DNA from: Brevundimonas halotolerans
GTDB taxonomy: Bacteria; Pseudomonadota; Alphaproteobacteria; Caulobacterales; Caulobacteraceae
Length of the DNA stretch: 64,000 bases
Assembly (NCBI RefSeq): GCF_003730275.1
Contig: NZ_QTTA01000003.1
Location: 1-64,000, forward strand
Reading direction: 5' to 3'
Part shown: positions 36,083 through 45,400 of the stretch, piece by piece
Position numbering within the stretch: position 1 is the stretch's first letter
Layout of the letters: each line of letters begins with the position of its first letter
Program-made: the position numbers and the translations under genes
The notes under the pieces: generated by a model
Told to the model about the DNA's origin: nothing
The model's database searches: none
The model's input: only the letters and a program-made list of their open reading frames with translations

Positions 36083-37026
36083 GTGCCGCCGCGCGTGCCG
36101 TCGGCGTCATAGGCGCGCACGATCCGCTCGACCAGCGGGTGGCGGATGACATCCTCGGCGGCGAATTCGACGACGCCGACACCCTCGACCCCCTTGAGGA
36201 TGCGCAGGGCGTGCGACAGGCCGGAGTCGCGCGGATTGAGCAGGTCGATCTGGGTCGGATCGCCGGTCACCACCATGCGGGAATTCTCGCCCAGACGGGT
36301 CAGCACCATCTTCATCTGCATGCGCGAGGTGTTCTGGGCCTCATCGACGATGACAAAGGCATTCTTGAGCGTCCGGCCGCGCATGAAGGCGATGGGCGCG
36401 GTCTCGATCTCGCGGCGGTCCCGGTGGGCCTGCACCTGTTCGGGGCCCAGAACCTCGTTCAGCGCCTCCCAGATCGGGGCCAGATAGGGGTCGACCTTTT
36501 CGTTCAGGTCGCCCGGCAGAAAGCCCAGCTTTTCCCCGGCATCTACGGCCGGTCGGGTGACCACCAGCCGGCTGACGCTTTTGGCCCTGAGCAAGGATGC
36601 CCCGTAGGCCGCCGCCAGAAAGGTCTTGCCGGTGCCCGCCGGGCCCACGCCGAAGCTGAGCGGGCAGTGGGTCATCATGTCGACATAGCGGCTCTGGGCC
36701 AGACCCGTGGGGGTGATGGCGCCCTTGCGGCCAAAGGCCAGGACGCCGCCGGTGGCCGCCGCACCCCGCCGGTCCTGACGCAGGATGGCGATCACCAGAT
36801 CGTCGGTAATCTCGACTCCCTGCTCGACCTTGGCCGACAGGCTTTCGATCATGCGCCGCGCATCGGCCCGGTCGCGCGGCGAGCCATTGATGCGGATGCC
36901 ACCGCCGGGCGCGTCCAGGTCGACATCATAGGCGGACTCCATCCGGGCCAGATGGCGGCTGTTGGGCCCGACCACCTGACGCAGGACACCGTCCTCAAGG
37001 GTGATGAATTCGCTGCCGCGCGCCAT
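36079..37026 (-). CDS. ybeZ: PhoH family ATPase (YbeZ)
   Basis: 315 residues. The Walker A GPAGTGKTFLAAAYG lies near residue 122, Walker B AFVIVDEAQNTS near 228, plus the sensor region MVVTGDPTQIDL, in the YbeZ-type PhoH arrangement. The family is a P-loop ATPase with helicase-like motifs; its partner YbeY is encoded immediately downstream, suggesting a shared role in rRNA or RNA metabolism. ATG at MARGSEFITLED. It follows miaB without a gap. Confidence 0.93.
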   Translation of the reverse strand: MARGSEFITLEDGVLRQVVGPNSRHLARMESAYDVDLDAPGGGIRINGSPRDRADARRMIESLSAKVEQGVEITDDLVIAILRQDRRGAAATGGVLAFGRKGAITPTGLAQSRYVDMMTHCPLSFGVGPAGTGKTFLAAAYGASLLRAKSVSRLVVTRPAVDAGEKLGFLPGDLNEKVDPYLAPIWEALNEVLGPEQVQAHRDRREIETAPIAFMRGRTLKNAFVIVDEAQNTSRMQMKMVLTRLGENSRMVVTGDPTQIDLLNPRDSGLSHALRILKGVEGVGVVEFAAEDVIRHPLVERIVRAYDADGTRGGT

Positions 37027-38409
37027 TCAGGCCGCCTGTTCCGAGCGGGGGATCAGGCGCCCCTTGAGACTGTTCTGCTGACCGGCCGTGATCTCGACCT
37101 CGACGATCTGACCGATCAGGTCGCGCGCGTCCTCCACATGGACCGACTGCAGATAGGGCGAGCGGCCGATGGCCTGGGCGTCATGCCGCCCGGCCTTTTC
37201 AAACAGGACCGGCAGAACCCGGCCAGCCTGCGACGCATTGAAGACGACCTGTTGTTCCAGCAGCAGGGCCTGCAGCCGGTGCAGACGCTCGCGCGAAACC
37301 TCGGCGGGCACCTGGGCGCCCATGGTGGCGGCGGGCGTTCCCGGGCGCGGCGAATACATGAAAGAGAAGGCCGAGGCATATCGGACCTCGCGCACCAGCT
37401 CCATCGTCGCCTCGAAGTCCGCCTCGGTCTCGCCGGGGAAGCCGACGATGAAGTCGCCGGACAGGGCCAGGTCGGGGCGGACCGTCCGCAGGCGCTCGAC
37501 CAGATCCAGATATTTGGCCCGGCCGTGCTTGCGGTTCATCAGCCGCAGGATGCGATCCGAGCCCGATTGCACCGGCAGATGCAGATAGGGCATCAGCGCG
37601 TCCAGCTCGCCGTGGGCGGCGATCAAATCCTCGCCCATGTCATTGGGGTGGCTGGTCGTATAGCGGATGCGGTCCAGCCCCGGGATGTCGGCCAGCGCCC
37701 AGGCCAGTCGGGCGAGCGACGACGGCGTGCCATCCGGCCCCGCGCCGTCATAGGCGTTGACGTTCTGGCCCAGCAGGGTGATTTCGCGCACCCCCTGATC
37801 GGCCAGCGACCGGGCTTCGTCCAGAATGGCGGCGACCGGGCGCGACCATTCGGCGCCGCGGGTATAGGGCACCACGCAGAAGGTACAGAATTTGTCGCAG
37901 CCCTCCTGCACGGTCAGGAAGGCAGTGACGCCCTGAATGCCGCGCGCCTTCGGCAGGGCATCGAACTTGTCGACCGGGGCGAAGTCGGCGCCGATCCGCT
38001 CGCCGCGCGCCCGGGCAGTGCGGGTCAGCAGTTCGGGCAGCTGGTGATAGGCCTGGGGCCCGACCACGAGATCGACGGCGGGCTGGCGGCGCATGATTTC
38101 CTCGCCCTCGGCCTGGGCGACGCAGCCGGCGACGGCGATGGTCATCGCCCCTGACTTTTCTTCCTTGAGGATCCGCAGCTTGCCCAGCTCGGAATAGACC
38201 TTTTCGGCGGCCTTCTCGCGGATGTGGCAGGTGTTGAGAATGACGAAGTCCGCGTCCTCGACCGTTTCGGTCGGCGCATAGCCCAGCGGGCGCAGGACAT
38301 CGGCCATGCGCTCGGAGTCATAGACATTCATCTGGCAGCCGTAGGTCTTGATGAACAGGCGCTTGGGCGCACCCGCTCCGGTCCTGGGCAGGGTCTCGGT
38401 GTCGGTCAT
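37027..38409 (-). CDS. miaB: tRNA-2-methylthio-N6-dimethylallyladenosine synthase
   Basis: 460 residues. A radical SAM methylthiotransferase: the N-terminal UPF0004 domain has cysteine ligands in [19 protein letters not shown] and [10 protein letters not shown], the radical SAM core has [15 protein letters not shown] (CxxxCxxC, about residues 170-185), and a C-terminal TRAM domain is present. It adds a methylthio group at position 37 of tRNAs reading UNN codons. It is first in the miaB-phoH-ybeY-lnt unit; fur lies 56 bp upstream. Confidence 0.96.
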   Translation of the reverse strand: MTDTETLPRTGAGAPKRLFIKTYGCQMNVYDSERMADVLRPLGYAPTETVEDADFVILNTCHIREKAAEKVYSELGKLRILKEEKSGAMTIAVAGCVAQAEGEEIMRRQPAVDLVVGPQAYHQLPELLTRTARARGERIGADFAPVDKFDALPKARGIQGVTAFLTVQEGCDKFCTFCVVPYTRGAEWSRPVAAILDEARSLADQGVREITLLGQNVNAYDGAGPDGTPSSLARLAWALADIPGLDRIRYTTSHPNDMGEDLIAAHGELDALMPYLHLPVQSGSDRILRLMNRKHGRAKYLDLVERLRTVRPDLALSGDFIVGFPGETEADFEATMELVREVRYASAFSFMYSPRPGTPAATMGAQVPAEVSRERLHRLQALLLEQQVVFNASQAGRVLPVLFEKAGRHDAQAIGRSPYLQSVHVEDARDLIGQIVEVEITAGQQNSLKGRLIPRSEQAA

Positions 38410-38465
38410 GGCACGCTTATGAGGGCAGGGCGTGGCGCCCGCAAGGCGGGGAGCAGGGGGCCGGC

Positions 38466-38939
38466 TCAGGCTTGCTCGGTGTCGCGCTGGCTGTGGCGCT
38501 TGTAGATCAGGCCTTCGCGGTCCGAAGGTTCGGCGCCGGGGGTGGGCTTGCCGTACAGTTCCAGCTTGTGCCCGATCAGGTCAAAGCCGAGGCGTTTGGC
38601 GATCTCGGTCTTGAGACGTTCGATCTCCGCGTCGTAGAATTCGATCACCTCGCCCGTTTTCGTGTCGATCAGGTGGTCGTGGTGGTCGTCGCCCGCCTCT
38701 TCATAGCGGCTGCGACCGTCGCCGAAGTCGTGCTTTTCGACCACGCCGGCCTCTTCGAACAGGCGGACGGTGCGATAGACGGTGGCGATCGAGATGTGCG
38801 GGTCGACGGCCGAGGCCCGGCGGTAAAGTTCCTCGACGTCGGGATGGTCTTCGGCTGCGGACAGCACCCGCGCGATCACGCGCCGTTGCTCGGTCATCCG
38901 CATGCCGCGGTCGGCGCAAAGTTTCTCGATCCGGTCCAT
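38466..38939 (-). CDS. fur: Fur-family ferric uptake regulator
   Basis: 157 residues. The winged helix ([33 protein letters not shown]) is followed by the metal-binding [23 protein letters not shown]. The histidine cluster of the regulatory site is conserved, but the structural CxxC zinc motif that often follows (as in E. coli Fur) is absent, reading IDTKTG instead. It probably represses iron-uptake genes with Fe(II). It lies between rimI and miaB, as in related genomes. Confidence 0.93.
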   Translation of the reverse strand: MDRIEKLCADRGMRMTEQRRVIARVLSAAEDHPDVEELYRRASAVDPHISIATVYRTVRLFEEAGVVEKHDFGDGRSRYEEAGDDHHDHLIDTKTGEVIEFYDAEIERLKTEIAKRLGFDLIGHKLELYGKPTPGAEPSDREGLIYKRHSQRDTEQA

Positions 38940-38966
38940 GGGTAAAGAATAGGGCCTTGGCGGGCT

Positions 38967-39392
38967 CTAGGGAAGCGCCTCGCCCAAGTTGAGAGTGAGA
39001 ATCAGGGCGTCCACCGGGGAACCGTCGCTGCGGGCATAGTAGCCGCGCCGACGGCCGCTCTCAATCATGCCGACGGCGCGGTAGAGCGCTTGGGCCGCGG
39101 CATTGTCGGCGGCGACCTCAAGGAAGACATCGCTCACCCCCCGGGTGCGGCAGGCGGCCAGCGCCCCCTGCATAAGGGCGAGGCCCTGTCCGCGCCGCCG
39201 GGCCTCGGGCAGGACGGCAAGGGTCAGGACCTCGGCCTCATCGCCAGCCTGACGCATGAGGATGAAGCCATCCGACTCCACCTCGGCCCAGACGCCAGGC
39301 TGATCCAGCAGGTCGCGCAGCGCCGCCTCGGTCCAGGCGGGCGTGATCGCCCGGGCGTGGATGGCCGCCAGATGGGCCGGGTCGGGAATCAC
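38967..39392 (-). CDS. rimI: GNAT acetyltransferase, probable ribosomal-protein-alanine N-acetyltransferase RimI
   Basis: 141 residues from GTG, overlapping the tsaB stop by 4 bp. The acetyl-CoA-binding segment ARRRGQGLALMQGALAAC and FLEVAADNAAAQALYRAVGMIESGRRRGYY fit RimI. RimI acetylates the N-terminus of ribosomal protein S18; the adjacency to tsaB is a common genomic arrangement and supports the name. Other GNAT functions remain possible. Confidence 0.85.
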   Translation of the reverse strand: MIPDPAHLAAIHARAITPAWTEAALRDLLDQPGVWAEVESDGFILMRQAGDEAEVLTLAVLPEARRRGQGLALMQGALAACRTRGVSDVFLEVAADNAAAQALYRAVGMIESGRRRGYYARSDGSPVDALILTLNLGEALP

Positions 39393-40120
39393 GCGCGGTC
39401 CGGTCGGGGCTGGCCCGGCAGACGCGTCGGCGGGGTGGCATCGGGCGCGCGAAGATAGAGGGGTTCGAGGCCAGTGGCGCCGGCTTGACCCGCTCGGATC
39501 GTTGCCAGATGCACCAGGGCCGCAGGATCGGGGCCTTCGACCTGCCCTGCGTCCGACGACGCCGGTTTGATCAGGTGTGCACCGCTGCCGATCACCTGCG
39601 TGCTGGGGCTGGATGCTTTCAGAAGGGAGGCCGCGTTCTCTATCGTCATGGCCCCGGCTGCCTGCATCGAGGCGCGGGCGAGCGAGGAGTCAATCGCGAC
39701 GGAACCGTCGCCAGAAATGCCCTGGGCCCCCCAGAGCGCCAGATAGACCTGGCCCCTGCGGGCATCCATCACAGCCACAATAGGAGATGGGCCGTCGGGG
39801 GCAGCCAGATGGGCCTGAACCGCCAGCGCATCGAGCGACGACAGGCCGATCGGGCGGGCGCCGGTCGCTGCGGCCAGCCCCTGGGCGAAGGCCAGCCCGA
39901 CACGGAGGCCGGTGAAGGAGCCCGGCCCGCGCGTGGCGGCGACGACCTCGAGCGCCGACGCAGCAACACCGGCCTCGGCCAGCACAGCCTCGACCAGGAC
40001 CGGCAACCGTTCCTGATGGCCGCGCGTCATGGGCTCCGACCGCGACGCGATCACCCGGCCGTCGCGCCCGAGAGCGACGGTGCACAGGCCCTGCGCCGTA
40101 TCCAGAACGAGCAGGGTCAC
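39389..40120 (-). CDS. tsaB: tRNA threonylcarbamoyladenosine biosynthesis protein TsaB
   Basis: 243 residues from GTG (LLVLDTAQGLCTVALG). It has the ASKHA-like fold motifs of YeaZ/TsaB: RGHQERLPVLVEAVLAEAG and VAATRGPGSFTGLRVGLAFAQGLA. TsaB is the scaffolding partner of TsaD in t6A37 tRNA modification. Stop-start overlap with rimI shows co-translation. The TsaD, TsaC and TsaE partners are not in this window. Confidence 0.94.
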   Translation of the reverse strand: MTLLVLDTAQGLCTVALGRDGRVIASRSEPMTRGHQERLPVLVEAVLAEAGVAASALEVVAATRGPGSFTGLRVGLAFAQGLAAATGARPIGLSSLDALAVQAHLAAPDGPSPIVAVMDARRGQVYLALWGAQGISGDGSVAIDSSLARASMQAAGAMTIENAASLLKASSPSTQVIGSGAHLIKPASSDAGQVEGPDPAALVHLATIRAGQAGATGLEPLYLRAPDATPPTRLPGQPRPDRA

Positions 40121-40136
40121 GCGCCCCGCCCCTTGA

Positions 40137-40559
40137 TCAGGCGCGCGCGTCTGTCGAACCCGTCGACGGTACTGCCAGAGCCTCGGCCAGAACGACCAGC
40201 GCCCGTCGCGCCCTGGGATCGGGAATGTGGGAAAAGGCCTCGGCCAGTCGTCCGCCGGGAGAGGGCGGGCGGCGGGGCGGCGCTGAAGACCCGACCGGTG
40301 GTCGGGAGGGGTCCGGCGTCGGAAAGAAACTGCCCGGCTCGGCCCCCAGCGCGACGGCGACCTGATGCAGGCGCGAGGCGGATATGCGGTTGATGCCGGT
40401 TTCGTATTTCTGGATCTGCTGAAAGCTGACGCCCACGCGTTCGGCCAGTGCGGTTTGGGAGAGGCCCAAAGCCTGACGTCGGCCTGCGATCCGCCCCCCG
40501 ACCCAGCTGTCTACCGGCGTCCCCTCGCGACTTGTTTGACGTCTGGGCTGACGAGGCAC
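40137..40559 (-). CDS. XRE-family helix-turn-helix regulator with a probable autoregulatory promoter
   Basis: 140 residues from GTG with a GGAGAAA ribosome-binding site. The HTH (about residues 20-70) reads VGGRIAGRRQALGLSQTALAERVGVSFQQIQKYETGINRISASRL, close to the regulator at 33416-33832. The tail is Pro/Arg-rich then helical (DPRARRALVVLAEALAV). Two palindromic TGAAA/TTTCA elements overlap its promoter, suggesting self-repression. It lies 16 bp before tsaB on the same strand and could affect tsaB-rimI transcription. Confidence 0.82.
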   Translation of the reverse strand: MPRQPRRQTSREGTPVDSWVGGRIAGRRQALGLSQTALAERVGVSFQQIQKYETGINRISASRLHQVAVALGAEPGSFFPTPDPSRPPVGSSAPPRRPPSPGGRLAEAFSHIPDPRARRALVVLAEALAVPSTGSTDARA

Positions 40560-40592
40560 CCGATTTCTCCAATAAAGACGTTTCGGCGAACT

Positions 40593-40638
40593 TGAAAAGT
40601 TTCATATCGGCTTCGAGGATGAAATGCAAATGTTTCAT
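40593..40638 (-). promoter_or_regulatory. Promoter with overlapping operator-like palindromes before the XRE gene
   Basis: On the minus strand TTGCAT (40624-40629) and TATGAA (40601-40606) form a 17-bp-spaced promoter. It is overlapped by TGAAA-N2-TTTCA (40593-40604) and ATGAAA-N8-TTTCAT (40619-40638). The second palindrome also overlaps the 3' end of the upstream gene. Confidence 0.5.
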
Positions 40639-41267
40639 GTTTCGTCGCGAGAGACGACGGTTGACAGGCGGACGACCTCCTGCCGGGCAAGCCGCTCTGT
40701 CTGGTCCAGGCCGCCCGACCCACCCTTCAGAATGAGAAAATCCCGGTCGGCGCCATCGAACACGCGGACGCGGCTTTCGCCATCGGCCGTCTCGACCACG
40801 CAGCCCTGGCCCCGGCGAGGCCAACGACCCGGGTCGCAGACCAGCACCACGCCGCTGGACGCCCAGGGCCAGACATCTTCGGTCTGGACTGGAAACGTGA
40901 AGGTTTCAGTTTGCGAGGAAACCGGAGCTTCGGCAGGCTTGAAGGCCGCCGACCTCACCTCGACTCCGCTGACCAGCTCTTCGCTCGCGCTGGCCGGAGA
41001 CGGCGGCGCCCCACGCTCCAGCGACAGGGCTTCGGGTGTAGCCTCCACGGCGGCGGTCAGTCGTGTCTGGATGTCCGGCCGGAACAGGCCGGCGCGCTTG
41101 CCGGCCTCATAGAGACCCCACCCCTGCCCTGTCATGCCGACCCGTTCGCCCGCTTCGGCCTGGCTGAGGCCACAGGCGTGCCGCAGACGGGCCAAGGCTT
41201 CGCCCAGAGCAGCCAGTTCGGCCTGCATACGGGCCTTTACCTCATCGGATGACGCAGACAGTCGCAT
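40635..41267 (-). CDS. HTH protein with an S24/LexA-like C-terminal region
   Basis: 210 residues. The N-terminal HTH (LARLRHACGLSQAEAGERVGMTGQGWGLYEAGKRAG) is followed by a disordered Ala/Ser-rich linker and a C-terminal segment (SSGVVLVCDPGRWPRRGQGCVVETADGESRVRVFDGADRDFLILKGG) that follows the beta-strand pattern of phage repressor/LexA (S24) domains. The usual catalytic Ser after a Gly/Ala is not evident (ED-VWPWASSG), nor is an obvious Lys, so autocleavage is doubtful. It sits upstream of the smaller XRE gene on the same strand. Its targets are unknown. Confidence 0.65.
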   Translation of the reverse strand: MRLSASSDEVKARMQAELAALGEALARLRHACGLSQAEAGERVGMTGQGWGLYEAGKRAGLFRPDIQTRLTAAVEATPEALSLERGAPPSPASASEELVSGVEVRSAAFKPAEAPVSSQTETFTFPVQTEDVWPWASSGVVLVCDPGRWPRRGQGCVVETADGESRVRVFDGADRDFLILKGGSGGLDQTERLARQEVVRLSTVVSRDET

Positions 41268-41320
41268 GGCGCCGGTTTACCACGCGCGGCAGACAGGGCG
41301 ACGAAAAAGTTGGACCGTGC

Positions 41321-41884
41321 TCAGAGCGTTTGTTCGACCTGGGTCACTTCGGGGATGTAGTGACGCATCATCTGTTCCACCCCGGCCTTGAGCGTGGCCG
41401 TCGAGGACGGACAGCCCGCGCAGGCGCCGCGCATCCGCAGGGTTAGAAGCCCGGACGCCTCATCGAAGGAATCGAACAGGATATCGCCGCCGTCCTGCGC
41501 CACCGCGGGACGGATGCGGCTGTCCAGCAGGGCCTTGATCTCCTGCACGATCTCGGTGTCCTCGGCGCCGTCGCTGGCCTCGCCCGCCGACACGCCGTCG
41601 TTCACGACAGGACGGCCTGAAACGAAATGATCCATGATGGCGGCCAGGATCGGCGCCTTCATATCGGACCAGTCCGGGCCGTCCGGACCCCGCGTGACCG
41701 CGATATGGTCGGCGCCCAGCATCACGCCCACCACATTTTCCAGTTCGAACAGGGCTTCGGCCAGAGGCGAGGCCGTCGCCTCGTCGATCGTGCGGAATTC
41801 CAGCGTGCGGTCTGGGGAGACCTCGCGGCCCGGGAGGAATTTCAGGGCCCGGGGATTGGGCGTGGTTTCGGTCTGGATGAACAT
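41321..41884 (-). CDS. Nfu-type Fe-S cluster scaffold/carrier (NifU family)
   Basis: 187 residues from ATG at MFIQTETTPNPRALKFLPG (an upstream extension is unlikely). The Nfu N-terminal domain (to about residue 90) is followed by a linker and the NifU C-terminal domain with RPAVAQDGGDILF and the cluster-binding CAGCPSS motif. It transfers Fe-S clusters to target enzymes. Candidate clients in this window include MiaB and the cysteine-rich ferrochelatase. It is monocistronic by spacing. Confidence 0.9.
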   Translation of the reverse strand: MFIQTETTPNPRALKFLPGREVSPDRTLEFRTIDEATASPLAEALFELENVVGVMLGADHIAVTRGPDGPDWSDMKAPILAAIMDHFVSGRPVVNDGVSAGEASDGAEDTEIVQEIKALLDSRIRPAVAQDGGDILFDSFDEASGLLTLRMRGACAGCPSSTATLKAGVEQMMRHYIPEVTQVEQTL

Positions 41885-41972
41885 GGCCCTGACATGCGCC
41901 CGCTGATCGCCGCATTCAAGGGCTGCGCTCAAGCCGCGAGACGCCGCGTGTCGAGCGATGGCGCGCCCATTC

Positions 41973-42437
41973 TTACGCCAGGTCCTCGATTTCGCTGTCG
42001 CTCAGTTCACCCGGGACAATGGTCACCGGCAGCTTGCGCCCGCCCAGCGAGCCCTGTTTCAGAATGGCGCTGATCAGGGGCCCCGGCCCCCGGCCCCCGC
42101 CGCCCGAGGCCAGGATCAGGATCTTGATGTCCGGATCTTCGTCGACGACCTTGCGCAGGGCGGCCAACGGGTCCCCCTCCTCGATCAGGAACAGCGGAGG
42201 GGCGCCCGAGCGATCGGCCGCCTCCTCCCCCAGCCGCATCAGGAGCGCCTCGGCCTCCTCGCGCAGCTGGCGGTCGATCTCGTCGCGGACACCGGACCAG
42301 TGGGCATCCGACCCGTGGCCGATGACCCGCAGCAGAGCCACCCGTCCGCCCGTCGAGCGGGCCCGGCGGGCGGCATAGCGCAGCGCCGTCTCGAACTCGG
42401 GGCTGTCGTCGACGACCACCAGGAATTTACGCGGCAT
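41973..42437 (-). CDS. Universal stress protein UspA family
   Basis: 154 residues. The fold begins KFLVVVDDSPEFETALRYAARRA and continues with RVALLRVIG; the C-terminal region ILASGGGGRGPGPLISAIL resembles the ATP-binding G-x2-G-x9-G(S/T) motif. Such proteins are cytoplasmic and respond to starvation or oxidative stress. It lies 21 bp downstream of the NAD-GDH gene on the same strand and is probably co-transcribed. The usp partner of gdh is common in this group. Confidence 0.85.
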   Translation of the reverse strand: MPRKFLVVVDDSPEFETALRYAARRARSTGGRVALLRVIGHGSDAHWSGVRDEIDRQLREEAEALLMRLGEEAADRSGAPPLFLIEEGDPLAALRKVVDEDPDIKILILASGGGGRGPGPLISAILKQGSLGGRKLPVTIVPGELSDSEIEDLA

Positions 42438-42458
42438 GATGTCCCTCCCCTTGCGGAC

Positions 42459-45400
42459 CTACGGCTGGCCCTGGCCCGCCGAGGCGGCCACCTCCCGGAT
42501 CGTGGCATTGGCGATGGTCAGCTTGGCGAAAGTCCAGCCCTGACCCGACTGTTCGATCTCGTCGACCGAGGCCCGCATGGCCTCGACGACCTCCAGCCGG
42601 TGACCGATCCAGGCATCGACGGCGGCCTCGGCGGTGGCTTCGCTCCGGCCGACCTTGGGGTCCGACGCGCGGGCGACGGCCCGGGTCAGCACCATCTGCT
42701 CGACCATGAAGTCCTGAATCAGGCGACGCACGGCCAGACGGTCGAAATGGTCGGCCGAGGGCACCTGGCCGGCGGCAAACCGCAGCCGGTCGAGATCGAA
42801 GGCGGCCCCGACCTGGTGATACAGGCGCGCCATGCACGGCGCCGGCCAGTCGGCCTCTCGCGCCAGATCCCCGACATCGGCCACCGCCACCTGGGACCGC
42901 AGCAAGGCGACCTCGCGGGCCATGGCCTCCGGGATTCCCTGGGCGATGAAGCCCCGGACGCGGTCGTCCAGACGACCCTGCTCGAACCGCGACAGGACGT
43001 CACCGCCCTCGGACAGCAGGGCGTCGGCGATCGGACGGTAGGTCTCGATCAGACTGTCGACGGTGACCCCCGACAGCGGCGCACGGCGCGACAGCCAGAA
43101 GGTCTGGCGTCGGAGAACGGTGGAAATCTCGCGATAAAGGGAGATCTGGGCCGACGAGGACACCTTGAGGTCTAGGGCCGACACCGCATCCCAAGCCTCG
43201 TCCAGACGAAAGATGCGGCGGGCTGCGGCGAAGGCCACGACCAGCGGTCCGGCCCCGACCTCGGCGCTGCGCTTGAGGCGCTCGGGGAAGGTGGCCCCCG
43301 CCATATTGACGATCTGGTTGCTGAGGACCGTGGCAATGATCTCGCGGCGCAGCCGGTGCGACTGCATTTCGCCTCCAAACCGCCCGAGCGGCTCGGGGAA
43401 ATACTGGGCCAGGGTGTCCCGGAAGAAGGGATCGTCAGGCGCCGTCGAGGCGACGATTTCGTCGAACAACTCGATCTTCGAATAGGCCGTCAGCACCGCA
43501 ATCTCGGGACGGGTCAGGGCCTGACCGATGGCCTTCATCTCGGCGATGCGCACATCGTCCGGCAGACCTTCGACCTGCCGGTCCAGACGCCCGCGGGCAC
43601 CCAGCACCTGCATGAAGCCCTGCTGGGAATCGAGCGCACCCACACCCTCGTCGGCCTGCAGCGTCAGGGCCAGGGTCTGGTCGTAATTGTGGGCCAGCAC
43701 CTTGAGGCCGACCTCTTCGGTCATCTCGGCCAGAAGGGGGTTGCGGTCAGCGGGCTTCAGCGCGCTCGACATGATCGCCGATCCCAGCAGAATCTTGATG
43801 TTGACCTCATGGTCGGAGGTATCGACGCCGGCGGAGTTGTCGATGGCGTCCGTATTGATGCGGCCACCACCCTCGTCCCGGCCCTTGAGGGCAAAAGCGA
43901 TGCGGGCGGCCTGGGTCAGGCCCAGATTGGCGCCCTCGCCGACCACCTTGACCCGCAGGTCCTCGGCATTAACGCGCAGGGGGTCATTGGTCTTGTCGCC
44001 GACCTGGGCATCGGTTTCGTGCACCGATTTCACATAGGTGCCGATGCCGCCCAGATAGAGCAGCTCGGCCGGGGCCTTGAGGATCGCGCGGATCAGGCTT
44101 TGCGGGTCCAGCGCCTCATCCTCAATGTCCAGCATGGCACGGACTTCGGGCGTCAGCGGAATGGACTTCTCACTGCGGGAGAAGACCCCGCCGCCCTTTG
44201 AAATCTTCTTCGCGTCATAGTCCTGCCAGGACGAGCGGGGCAGGTCGAACAGGCGGCTGCGCTCGGCCCAGCTGGTGGCCGGATCGGGATCGGGGTCGAG
44301 GAAGATGTCGCGGTGATCGAAGGCGGCCAGCAGGCGCGTCTGTTTCGACAGCAGCATGCCGTTGCCGAACACATCGCCCGACATGTCGCCCACCCCGACG
44401 GCCGTGAAGGGCTCGGTCTGGATATCGCGGCCCATTTCGCGGAAGTGGCGCTTGACGGCCTCCCAGGCTCCGCGCGCGGTAATGCCCATGGCCTTGTGAT
44501 CATAGCCGACCGACCCACCCGAGGCGAAGGCGTCGTCCAGCCAGAAGCCGTAGTCCGCCGAGACGCCATTGGCGATGTCCGAGAAGGTCGCCGTGCCCTT
44601 GTCGGCGGCCACGACCAGATAGGGATCGTCCCCTTCCCAGCGCACGACCCGTTCCGGGGTCACCACCGTGCCGTCGGCGGCGATGGTGTCGGTGATGTCC
44701 AGCATGCCCGAGAGGAAGGTCTTGTAGGCGCGGATGGCCTCGGCCTGCTGGGCGTCGCGGTCACCGCCGGCTCGCACGATCTGCGGCAGGTTCTTCGGAT
44801 AGAAACAGCCCTTGGAGCCGACCGGGACGATGACGGCGTTCTTGACCTGCTGCGCCTTGACCAGACCCAGCACCTCGGTGCGGAAGTCCTCGCGCCGGTC
44901 GGACCAGCGCAGGCCGCCCCGGGCGACGGGGCCGAAGCGCAGGTGCACGCCCTCAATGTGCGGCGCCCAGACGAAGATCTCACGGTAGGGCTTGGGCAGC
45001 GGCAGGTCTTCCAGCTCACGCGAGGCGATCTTGATCGAGATGTGCGGCTGCGGCTGCCCGTGCTCGTCGCGGATGTAGTAGTTGGTCCGCATGGTGGCCC
45101 GAACCAGATTGGTCAGGCGACGCAGGGCGCGGTCATGGTCCAGACTCTTGACCGCCTGTAGCAGCCCATCCAGCCGCGCATTGAGGCCCGAGACCTTGTC
45201 GAACCGGCCATCGCCCTCGTCCGCGTCGGGATCGAATTTGAGCCGGAACAGCTCCAGAAGGCCGCGCGCGACCTCGGGATACAGATACAGAGCCTCTTCC
45301 TGGACCGCCTGGCTGGGATCCATGCCGGTCTGTTGGCGATAGCGGGCGAGGGTGCGGATCAGGGCGGCCTCGCGCCAGTCGATCCCCAGCTCGATCACCA

